From Lucifuga dentata (taxonomy: Eukaryota > Chordata > Actinopteri > Ophidiiformes > Bythitidae), in the NCBI GenBank assembly GCA_014773175.1, contig VXCM01000313.1:124001-188000 (forward strand): a stretch of DNA of 64,000 nucleotides, given 5' to 3'. Each line of letters begins with the position of its first letter. Position 1 is the stretch's first letter. Both the position numbers and the translations under genes were made by a program. The notes beneath the pieces are model-generated. The model saw only the letters and a list, made by a program, of their open reading frames with translations. It did no database searches and was not told the DNA's origin. Positions 31,825 through 42,101 of this stretch are shown piece by piece.

Positions 31825-34476
31825 ATGGTATGTTTGTTTAGTTTTATTTTTCTGTGCATGACTGGTTTTAGGATAGTCTGTTTCACGACTACGTACCTGT
31901 TGCACCTGTTGTCGGTACAGGTGAACATCTAAATTATATTAAACCACTTTCTTTTACACCTAGGCTTGAATTTGTTGTCTGACTGACTATAAACTGACTG
32001 TATGTGGCCTCTGGATAAAATATAACATGTATTTGCTGTGTATTGTGCATTTTTTTGTGTTAAATCGGAAGTCAGGTGTGCAGCTCCTTAACCGGTCCCC
32101 TCAGTAAAACAGGTTTCGTCACTTTCCGCCTTAGTGGCAGTTTAATGCTTTCCATATTAATTTGCCTATCAGGCTTGAAATACTAGTATTACAACCCGTT
32201 GTGCCTTCTTTTCTAGGCTTTATTTGAATCCTGGTACATTTGTGTTAGCTATACTGTTTTTTTTTTCTTGTTTTTTTTTTTTTTTTTTTNTTTTTTTTTT
32301 TTTTTTTCTTTTTTCCTGTTCCTGCAGATGACAAAATCTTGATATTTTGTAATTCAGTCTGACAGATTTGGTGTTCTAAAAAATTTGGGCCTGGGATAGA
32401 ATTACATGACGTTTAGTGGGTTTGAACATTAAACAGTAATGTTGCATTGCACCCGGGGATTTACACTGTTTGAAGCCTGAATCTATAGACTTGGCTCAAC
32501 TAGTCTTTTTAATGAAACATTTGCGCAGATATTTTGCATATTTTTTCACCATCTATGATCTGAAGTAAACAATAAGAGGAAATGTAAAGGAAACACTCTG
32601 GTTCCTGTAGAAGGGGGACTAAAAAAAAAATCCATTTTGATGTGTAGCCAAATAAGCCCAATGCTAGGAAACACATTCTCTAAACATCCAAAACAACTCC
32701 TTATATCTCTTGAAAATGGGAAAGGAGACACAGCCTTCAGCCTTGTTCTAGGTAACTCTGGTGTTTGGTCAGTAAAGTTACACTTTAATGAACTGCTCAA
32801 ACAGCAAACTATGCCTTTGACCCCTTGGTGTGTGTGTGAGAGTGTGAGTGTGTTGGGAGGTAGTTAATAGTGTCCTGTATGTGGTCTTCATGATTCTGTA
32901 TGTGTGTTCATGTGTTTTTCATCCCTGCATACATCACGTTTGCCCATCTGACACTCTGGTGTGTCTTTCATTAGATGCGCTTCCTGCTGCTCTTCAGTCG
33001 TCAGGGCAAACTGCGACTGCAGAAGTGGTTCTTGCCCACTTTAGAGCGTGAGAGGAAAAAGATCATCAGGGACATGACCACCATGGTGTTAACACGGCAA
33101 CCACGTTCCTGCAACTTCCTTCACTGGAAAGACCTGAAGATCATTTACAAGCGGTGGGTACTTTCTCTGCACACACATTCTGTTTTTCTTAAGAAACATT
33201 CCTAATAAATGTTATAACTTTTGTAGCACTGTAGAACCACCAGTCTTTTTTTCCACTGACATTACAACTATACACTGTAAAATGTAACAAGTTGATCTTA
33301 CTTAAAATCTAGGAAACCGATTGCCTTGAAAAAGCTAAGTAAATACAGTATAACTATCAGTTTTAAGTTCAAGTAGACCTAAAGTAAACATAACTTAAAA
33401 CTAATAGTTATATTTACTTACCTTTTTCAAGGCAATCGGTTTCCTACATTTNCATAACTTAAAACTAATAGTTATATTTACTTACCTTTTTCAAGGCAAT
33501 CGGTTTCCTACATTTTTTCAAGTAAGATCAATTTGTCACATTTTACAGTGTATCTTTCATTCTCCTGTATCAAATAAATCATCAATTCTCCTCAGGTATG
33601 CAAGCTTGTATTTCTGCTTGGCCATAGAGGACCAAGAGAATGAGCTGTTAGCTCTGGAGGTTATTCATCGCTACGTGGAGCTTCTGGACAAATACTTTGG
33701 CAATGTATTATATCATGTTTCAACTTATTTTATTCAATGAGCAACTGCAGTCTGAAATATAACACTGAAATTTGCTCGTAGATTGCGTGCAAAAACTATT
33801 GTTGAACAGTACTTTTAGTCTACAGTTTTACATGTGCAGTGTGCACTATATTGTGTGTGTCTGTAGAGAGATGTCTTATATAGCATTAATCACCATTATA
33901 TCTTCTCTTAGGTTTGCGAGCTGGACATAATCTTTAACTTTGAGAAGGCCTATTTTATCCTGGATGAGTTTCTAATGGGTGGGGAAATTCAAGAAACCTC
34001 CAAAGTGATTGTGAATCGCGCCATTGAAGCCTCAGACATGTTACAGGAGGTAAGACACACTGATACGCGTGCCCACACAACACTAGGCGTGGCATGCATC
34101 TGTGGTGTGTAACATCTGTGGAAGAACTCACTCATAATGAAATAAAACAGCGACTAGTTGAAATCTAGTTTAGACATTGAGTTGATTATGTATTTTTTTA
34201 AATGATAGCTGTGGGCTGCTATGAGTTATACAAGGGTGCAGATGCCTTAAACTGGCTTCTTACACAATAACACCTACCATGAATTCTTTCTGAACCTCCA
34301 ACATGGAGACTTGTTTCAATTTTATTTGTGTGAGTGGGAACTTAGCAGCATTTGAAGTAGTCAGTACCACAATAAGCCCAATTAACAATGGTGCTGCTGA
34401 GTCCCTGGTGTGTTCTTTTCTTTCTTAGAGCTAATAAGCTTCTCTGGATGGATTGTATTAGCTGGTGTTCCTCTTT

Positions 34477-34527
<51 letters not shown>

Positions 34528-34977
34528 AGTGTTATTGCCAGTGAGAGACAGATTTCCCTGGAATGTGTTGTAGGTTTAGTCTCTGGCTGATGCTTCCTGC
34601 TCTCGCTGTAGGTTTACAGCTCTGTGTGGTACAGTAGTAAAGTGGGTGTGTTATCTGTGCTTCTGAGGAGGGTTGACTAACACTGATCTAGAGTTCCATC
34701 TGTGCAGCGTAGCCTCCTATTCATTTTGATCATTATCGCTTCAGGATGACAACAGTGATTGGTATGAGGTGGAGCTGTTTGGATGACCTTGAATATGGAC
34801 AGAAAGGTTAGAGGCTCTGTTTGTGTTAGTAACAGTGTGTCAGTGTTCCACGGGTAGATGTGTGGCTGAATATCAATTTCAGTGCAGTCGTTTTTTTTAT
34901 GAGACTCTGTACCTCATTGTTGTCTTTGTGCCTTTTTCTAGACCATGGAAGAGTATATGAGCAAACCTGCATTTTAA
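31825..34977 (+). CDS. ap1s3: AP-1 clathrin adaptor complex small subunit sigma-3
   Basis: Exon 1 codes only the initiator ATG (31,825-31,827). Exons 32,975-33,153, 33,596-33,704 and 33,912-34,049 follow with agreeing phases. Two alternative last exons can complete the frame: 34,745-34,786 (ending [13 protein letters not shown], 156 residues) or 34,942-34,977 (ending [11 protein letters not shown], 154 residues). The protein is the whole longin-like sigma fold, starting [19 protein letters not shown] and containing [20 protein letters not shown] and the highly conserved [20 protein letters not shown]. Sigma subunits stabilise AP-1 at the trans-Golgi network and endosomes and help bind dileucine sorting signals. 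GGEIQETSK is closer to sigma-3 than to sigma-1 or -2, and SCG2 next door agrees with the vertebrate AP1S3 position. An intron directly after the start ATG is usual in this family. Confidence 0.92.
32248..32318. repeat. Poly-T tract with N in AP1S3 intron 1
   Basis: A nearly pure T run spans an N at 32,290. Its true length is unknown because assembly failed here. Confidence 0.85.
33271..33552. mobile_element. Foldback MITE in AP1S3 intron 2, with duplicated arm
   Basis: The sequence begins CACTGTAAAATGTAACAAG at 33,273 and ends with the inverted counterpart of that end at 33,550, flanked by TA on both sides. The two arms match over about 100 bp, including GGAAACCGATTGCCTTGAAA on the left and its reverse complement on the right, so the element is essentially one large hairpin. 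In the right arm, 33,389-33,451 is duplicated exactly at 33,453-33,515 around an N at 33,452, which I read as an assembly artefact. The element carries no coding sequence, so it is non-autonomous; its superfamily was not determined. Confidence 0.8.
34482..34524. repeat. CT microsatellite in AP1S3 intron 4
   Basis: About 21 CT units between exon 4 and the alternative last exons. Confidence 0.9.
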
Positions 34978-35538
34978 GCCACGGAAACGGACACAACACC
35001 AGGGAGGAATACACAAACAAAATGTACTGTAGGAGTCAAAGAAGCTTCTGAATGATGAAATGGAATATTGAACTTCTATTTAAAAGAAGCAAAGTGAAAA
35101 ATTCAATGCCTCACTTGTTCTACATCTCTGCCGAAAACACTGTGGCTTCCAGTCCAGCTTTATTTAAGAGTAACTTTATTACTTTTCATATTTTCATGCT
35201 CAAGTCAAGGAGGGGGACAGGGGTTTTGCATTGATTTCATTTATTGCGATTCAGTGAAATAATAATTTAAGATCAGGGATATGAAAGTCAAAACCACGAA
35301 GTACTTTTTGATTATGTTTATATTTAAATCATGCATTCTACTTGCTAGCTTGCCAGGAATTATCTAATATTATCTAATGCAATTTTTTAAAAACTATTTT
35401 TAATCTGTATCCTAGATAACATATTGCACATGTAGGAACATTAGTTTTTAAAGCAACAAGTTGCTAGTATGGGTGTGAAAATCAGTCTTTTGTTGTTTTT
35501 TTTTATACAAGGTGGAATTTATTGTGTTGGAGCAAATG

Positions 35539-35544
35539 ATTAAA
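35539..35544 (+). terminator. ap1s3: AP1S3 polyadenylation signal candidate
   Basis: ATTAAA, about 560 bases after the second alternative stop codon. No AATAAA was seen nearer on this strand. Confidence 0.35.
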
Positions 35545-35788
35545 ACATGCATTTTGATAAACAGTCTGCTTTGAGTAAAACTTTTGTACCATGTTCTTCT
35601 TCTTATACTTGATGATCTGTTTTTAAATGAAATGGAGTAATCGAGCTTAACTCAGTTAACTATTTACCAGGATCATCACGATCATCCTTGACTTTCTGTA
35701 AACTATTTCCTCAGCTGGCTGACTAGTGTATGTGATTTAATAAGGCAACACAACTCAGCAAGAAAAAAAAAAATAATACCGCTGATGC

Positions 35789-35794
35789 TTTATT
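35789..35794 (-). terminator. scg2b: SCG2 polyadenylation signal
   Basis: Minus-strand AATAAA about 810 bases beyond the SCG2 stop codon, giving an AT-rich 3' UTR of about 0.8 kb. The signal lies some 250 bp from the AP1S3 candidate, so the two genes nearly overlap at their 3' ends. Confidence 0.6.
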
Positions 35795-36603
35795 CATCTC
35801 TGATTCATCACATATTACTGAACATGTACAAAATGATTTAAAAATGAGCATACATTGCACAACAACTGTAGGCCAACAATACAGAGCTTCGCAGTGTGAA
35901 AGGGTTGAAAGGCAGGCGACGGTCTGATATTTAGACTTGGAAATAATTATCCATAATTATAACATTAAGTCCACTAACCCTCAATATATCACGAGTCACA
36001 ACAACACTCGTTCTCAGCCCATCACACTGCCCTAATGAAAAAATACCAATATTTCTATAGTACTCCTATAGGGACTTATGGTATTTTTAAAGGCCCATTC
36101 AGTATTTTTTTTTTAACCACATATGTAATTACACAGATACAGTATATTCACATATTTAATGGAAAAGGTTAAAATATTACTTTGTGTATCTTGCAGCATA
36201 ATCAACATCAACAATCAAAAACGTGGATCTGTTTTACACCTGTTTACAAACATCACAGCATCATAAACTTTTAATAACTTTGATATTATTCTTTAGTCAT
36301 TACAATATATGTCAATCAGTTTGGGAGTGATCATATTAGTGACTGTATCTTTAATCTCGTGTGGTATCAATATACTATTTATATAAGCTTCCTGTGTCCT
36401 AATATCGCTGTATGGGGGCTGTGATAACAAAAATATATCGGACCTATAGGATTACTATAGTTCTTTATTTTAAGGGTTACAATAATACCAGCTATAGTTC
36501 ATATAATAGAAATTTGTAATGTAAACTAGACCACGTCCACCAAACTTTATTTTGAGACAGTATAAATATTATATTCATAATGTGCGTTTTGTAGGGGATC
36601 AGG

Positions 36604-38406
36604 CTACATCCCAGCCATTGCTTTTTCACGATTCTCCTTTTCTTCATTCTCGGTCTGTGGAGCCGAAGTCTTGGCCGCGATCTCCTCTTTCTCCTGCAGC
36701 TCTGTGGGCTTTACGTTCTCCTCGGTCACTTCGGTTTCCCTCTTGGCTACTGGCCTCGTATCAGTCTCCACTTGCCCAAGGTAATCCTTCATGGCTCGCT
36801 CGTACAGCTCGTACGGGAACTGTCCCTTCAGCTGCGCCTGCGTGTCCCGCTTGGTGATGGTGTTCGGATACTCTGTGAGGATTTTGGCCGCCAAGTAAGT
36901 CGTCACTTCGTCTTCCACGTCATCGTCATCATTGTCGTCACTGTCATCTGCCTGTCGCTTCAAGGGCATTTTGTTCAGCTCGGATAAAAAGAGGTTCTCC
37001 CTGCGTCCAGAGGGTGCTGGGATTTTAACAGGACCCGGTCCTGAATTTGCAGCTGGAGCGGTCTGCCCTGGGAGTCTGTCCGAGGATGGAGCGGTCTTCA
37101 GGGGTCTTTGCATCACCGGATACTCGTTACTGATAGTCTCCACACCGATGATGTCTAAAAAGTCCTCTCTGTCCATGTCCTCCGGGGCGGGTTTGCTCTT
37201 CACGGGCAGTCTTCGGCTGAAGTACCTTATCTTGGGTGTCTGGCCGGTCATATATCGAGCTGAGGTTTGGGGATCGCGGTGGAGTTTTCTAAGTTCATCT
37301 GTGATCAACATGTCGATAAGGTCCTGTGGAGGGACGTGGAGCTTTAGAGAGAGCTCCAGCAGCTGTTTCACCGTCCGGGGATCCACGAGGGAGGGGCGGA
37401 TTAGTCTCTTTCTTTGGTCTCCAGTTTTGTCTCTCTTCTGCGTCTGGTCGGTCATCTCCAAGACCTTCAACAGGTAGTAATCTACCAGTTTAGTGTCATC
37501 ATCTGCCTCCTCTTGGTTCTGGTTTGTCCTGCGTTGTATTTCCTCTCTTTCTGCCTCTTCCTGGTCGGGTGCGTCACTTATCGCCCTGTCCACTTCTTCA
37601 TGACTCCCATTGACCATCTCCTCTGTTTCCTCCCTCTCCTCCACGGGGATCCAGTCCTCTCCTCCGGCCACATCCTCGTAGGCCTGGCTTCTTAGGCTGA
37701 ACATGTCTCCATCCTCCTCATCGTCGTCCCCGAACACGTCTCTCTTTTGGCCTGCGGCGGTACTGATGGGCATCCTCCCGAGTTCATCAAAGATGGAGCG
37801 TAAATTGGCGAGACTCTGGGGTGTGTACTGCTCGTCCAGATCCTCTGTGGCTCGTTTGGAGGCGTCTGTGTTCTCTTCATCCTCGAACATCAGTGGGTAT
37901 TTCTTGTGGGGTCTGGGGAAATTACCATACCCTACGCCATCGGGGCTGTCGGTGTCTTTGGCACGGTGTCTGTGCGTGCGGCGGTCATTCCTGGACGCCG
38001 TTGCGGGGCTGAGTTTCCCGGTCTGGTCCTGGAGAGACTTAAGCAGGGCTTTCATCAGCTGTTCAGCGGTAATGTCCTGCCTCTGACCGCCGGGGGCAGA
38101 CTGACGGTCCCCGGCACCCTCGTTCTGGCGTGAGGCGAGCTGGAGCAGGACTCTGAGCTTGTCCACTTCGTCGTAATCCACGGGCTCTTGTCGGCCCCCG
38201 TTCCGTTGCTTTAGATTTTCAATGTACTCTAGGGCTTTGATCATGTCGGAGCTGGGTGGGTAGGCAGCCGGCTGTCCTTCATTCTCCCCGCCTCGGAGTC
38301 TGTAGTGGCGGGGGAGAGACGCAGCCTGCACGGCGCATCTCTGGAGGAGGAAGGCGAGCAGGACCACGGCTCCCCTCGCGGGCAACTTGTGGTGAAAATG
38401 CAGCAT
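36604..38406 (-). CDS. scg2b: Secretogranin II (secretoneurin precursor)
   Basis: A single 600-residue coding exon. It starts with a signal peptide (about residues 1-28, hydrophobic core AVVLLAFLL) and continues as an acidic protein rich in Glu and Asp with many dibasic cleavage sites, as expected for a granin. The only visible cysteine, C24, is in the signal peptide, as is usual for secretogranin II. The secretoneurin peptide is at residues 186-220 between KR pairs at 184-185 and 221-222; its core YTPQSLANLRSIFDELG is strongly conserved. Its start ATEDLDEQ is the type I recall for the teleost secretoneurin-b, hence the scg2b call. The product is stored in secretory granules of neurons and endocrine cells and cleaved by prohormone convertases. 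The carboxy region TYLAAKILTEYPNTITKRD is also typical. A minus-strand acceptor at 38,421 places the start codon in exon 2, 14 bases after the splice. Confidence 0.95.
   Translation of the reverse strand: MLHFHHKLPARGAVVLLAFLLQRCAVQAASLPRHYRLRGGENEGQPAAYPPSSDMIKALEYIENLKQRNGGRQEPVDYDEVDKLRVLLQLASRQNEGAGDRQSAPGGQRQDITAEQLMKALLKSLQDQTGKLSPATASRNDRRTHRHRAKDTDSPDGVGYGNFPRPHKKYPLMFEDEENTDASKRATEDLDEQYTPQSLANLRSIFDELGRMPISTAAGQKRDVFGDDDEEDGDMFSLRSQAYEDVAGGEDWIPVEEREETEEMVNGSHEEVDRAISDAPDQEEAEREEIQRRTNQNQEEADDDTKLVDYYLLKVLEMTDQTQKRDKTGDQRKRLIRPSLVDPRTVKQLLELSLKLHVPPQDLIDMLITDELRKLHRDPQTSARYMTGQTPKIRYFSRRLPVKSKPAPEDMDREDFLDIIGVETISNEYPVMQRPLKTAPSSDRLPGQTAPAANSGPGPVKIPAPSGRRENLFLSELNKMPLKRQADDSDDNDDDDVEDEVTTYLAAKILTEYPNTITKRDTQAQLKGQFPYELYERAMKDYLGQVETDTRPVAKRETEVTEENVKPTELQEKEEIAAKTSAPQTENEEKENREKAMAGM
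37747..37851 (-). other. scg2b: Secretoneurin peptide-coding segment of SCG2
   Basis: Encodes residues 186-220, bounded by Lys-Arg pairs. Thirty-five residues is near the 31-34 usual for secretoneurins. Fish secretoneurin is a reproductive and neuroendocrine peptide; the core is far more conserved than the flanking acidic spacers. Confidence 0.85.
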
Positions 38407-38944
38407 TTTTAGGCTATTACCTGTAGATAAAGAGAGAGAGTAAAATTTTAGTGTCGTCGTACTTAAAAAAAAAATAAAATCAAAATTTAAAAAAATTGAA
38501 AAACAAAATAAGCAACTCAGGAAAATAAAAGAACAGTCAAATATCTCAGTTATAGAAGCAAGTAGGCTACACGCAAAAGTGAGTATTTGGATAGAGGATT
38601 CCTATCGTGTTGCGCTTGGCAAACTGAAAGACACGATGATACGAAGTGATGCTACATCTTGGATGAGTCACTCCCCGCGTTGTTATGGGCAACATCAGCA
38701 TCCGTTTTCACATATAAATAAACCTTTACTGAAAAAAAAAAAACCCTCCACTTTTTCCGTTGTTTCACGAACAACACCTCTCCGTAATCAGTCGCTGTTT
38801 GTTGAGAATGTGTTTGATCATGGTGATAATCCCACTTCAAACATAAATTCTCGAAATCTGCGATAACCCAGTGTAAAAAAAGAACAACACTGTGAGATAT
38901 TTAGATATTAATTGGAGGTAATAGACTACAAATATGTTTCTTAC

Positions 38945-39075
38945 CTTTGGTAATAAAGCTTAGACAACAGTGAAGTTGTATGTCATCTCCTCTGGAGCGG
39001 CGGTGTTCTGTTTTCAGCACTCGGAGAGCTCCTCTGCTTATATGAGGCAACACCTGACCAGAGCGTCATCACACA
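38945..39075 (-). promoter_or_regulatory. scg2b: SCG2 promoter and non-coding exon 1
   Basis: On the minus strand a TATA box (CATATAAG) lies at 39,037-39,044, predicting a start near 39,010. The non-coding exon 1 would end at 38,945, where a clean gtaagaa donor follows; it joins the acceptor ending at 38,421. A CRE-like half site TGACGC lies at 39,063-39,068, about 20 bp upstream of the TATA box; mammalian SCG2 also has a CRE upstream of its TATA box. An RE1/NRSE-like sequence lies at 39,013-39,032. Confidence 0.7.
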
Positions 39076-40520
39076 GCACACGCAATAGCCGAGCCTTAAA
39101 AATCCACATAAATGATTCAAGTTTATGATATGCCATACCAAAGAGCTCAGTGTATTATAAATAGCTCTCAACGCTGTCTGCTCCACAGCATTGTCTGTAA
39201 AAGCTATTGACTGGAAATCTAAAAGTCAGGAGATATACTGCATTGGACAGAGGGTTGTAGGCTATATATCTGTGAGGTAAGGCTGTTATATTCATCAACA
39301 TGTTTCAAAGGCTTACAGTCTCAAAAAGAAGAGGCTGAAAGATATTTCTCACATTGCATTAATGTTCCCTTAAACACCAACTCTTTTTCAATAAAATTGT
39401 CAGAAAAATATCCTTTTCTACATGTCCTAGAAATTAAAATTGCTGTAAAACAGATGCACTTGCACCATCCCTGCTCCTGATAATCAGAGTCATGGCATAT
39501 AAAGAGTTAAACCCTCCAGCGATGACTCACAGGCTAAAACCACCGCGGAGTTGCTGTCGCAGTTAGGCAGTCCTCTCTGCTGACAGAGAAGTTGATAAAC
39601 ACCCTGTCGGCATGGGGGCGAAAGCTCCGGCAGTCTGCAGGACCACAAAGTAAAAGCGCGCAGCAGGTCCTCCACATAAAAGGTCACTGTTGGGTGCATG
39701 ATGACAATTTAGTATAATATGAGATCAAAACCATACCAAGCACTTCAATATTTTACCAGCTATCCTCCAATAATCAGATCCTGCATAAAAAGGAAATTGA
39801 ATAGATGTGCAGCACTTTTTGAACAATGATATACTCTTAAAAAATACAAAAATAAATAAACGTAAAACTACATAAAATTTTAATCTATCTGATTACAAAT
39901 AGTTATGATTTAGAGACTTGTTTACTTTTGGTTAAGTCAAAAGGGCCTAGTAGAGATTTAATTAAACAGGCTTCCATAGGCTGGAGCCAATTCATTTATG
40001 GCTTTAAAAATGATTCTTATATTCCCATTAAAATACTCATATTCCTGATTCCTGCATCTTTGCTCATATCTTCGTACAAGCTCAGCAAATGTCCACACAA
40101 ACAGTTTAGAATGACTTTATCATCAGTGATGCTCTAGCAACATCACAAGTCACCCTTATACCCTTTAAAGTGGTTTTATTTTTTACCCTGCCCTCTCACA
40201 CCCCAAATCTGCAAGTGCTCTTCCATTCAGTCTTGCTCGTCTCCATTTTTTATTCCACTTGTAATTACATCTTAATTAGACCATGTTGTAATCCTTCCAC
40301 AGCCATTAAAATAGTTAAAGGAAGTGTCACTAATCTCTGCACTTCTCAGTGCCTGACATACAGGGTCTCATACAGAGGAGATGTCGACAATCGTAGAGCT
40401 GATTTTTACTTGACTATGCTATCAGTTTTCCTGTTCTCTTGGGCTTACAAGCAGCAGAGCCTCCTGACATTAAAAGGCACATTCATCTGCTTGGCTGTTT
40501 AAAATACTCTCTCTCTCTTT

Positions 40521-40585
<65 letters not shown>

Positions 40586-41555
40586 GGTGGTGTTTGGAAG
40601 CTGTGCTGTATAATCCCACAGCATTCCTCTGACATCACACCTCTCCATTCATAAAAACATCCCCCACCCTCAGGGATATCAGTAAATTCTGAGGTCACAA
40701 CACCCAACATGCCACAGCATCCATCATTTAAAGGTTACATTCTGCTGTATCCCTATTAGGAAATTGAGAGAAGAATGAAGAATATGCTCATTTTCTGCTC
40801 ACAATCTTGTGGTTAAATGCTAAGAATCAGCTGGCAGATGTAGGCTGTATGAAGATTAATTTAAATATTCAGCTCTTTATGTGAGCGGGGCATTGACTGC
40901 TGAAAATGCCACACTGTGTGGACATGAGAGTGAAAGTGATGGATGTTTTACAGTGTCGATTCTCTCTTTGTACTGCATGTGTATCAATTGAGAATACTAA
41001 AATGCAGTGTGTTTCTTTGCCTTGCTGTTTGCTAAAAATATCATGTCATATGGTTGCTAGGGGTGTGTGAGGAGAATAGTTGTGCATCATAACAAATAAG
41101 CTGCAATGCCATTAGCATCAGTGGGAATCTGCATTGTGTGGCAGGGTGTTTTTTTCTGTTTCGGTCTAAGCTATGGATTAATTAGGAGCAGTCTGTGTGT
41201 GTGTCTCAGAGAAGCGTGTGCAAAATGAACAAATCCATATGAAAGGCTCTCATCTCAGCAATATGGACATTACAGTTTACATTTCCATAATAACATTCCA
41301 TTTAAAAGCTTTCATGTTTTATGCATGTTGTGCGGTATCTTTCAGCTTGTACTGTATCTGTTGTTGTGTGTGTTATGTTAAGCTAGAACCCCCAGAGCAA
41401 TATGATGATTGTCTGTGATGGATCGCAGGATTTTAAGCTCAATTCCCAGCAGTTTCCTGCTGGTATAAGGTCACTGACTGAATCTGTAATTTGTCTTCAT
41501 GATGCGCTGTTGTTCTATTTAAACATCAGAAACAAGACAAACATTTTCAGAAATT
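39076..41555. other. Intergenic stretch upstream of SCG2
   Basis: No recognised exon. It holds a CpG-richer open frame on the minus strand at 39,490-39,699 of unknown meaning and a compound TG/AG microsatellite at 40,521-40,582. KCNE4, which lies between SCG2 and ACSL3 in mammals as a single coding exon, is not present as an intact frame. Confidence 0.5.
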
Positions 41556-41558
41556 GGT

Positions 41559-42101
<543 letters not shown>

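Noticed and set aside
36552..38133. Plus-strand frames opposite SCG2, up to 181 codons
   Set aside because: They are antisense shadows of the SCG2 exon; the minus-strand frame has the signal peptide and secretoneurin.
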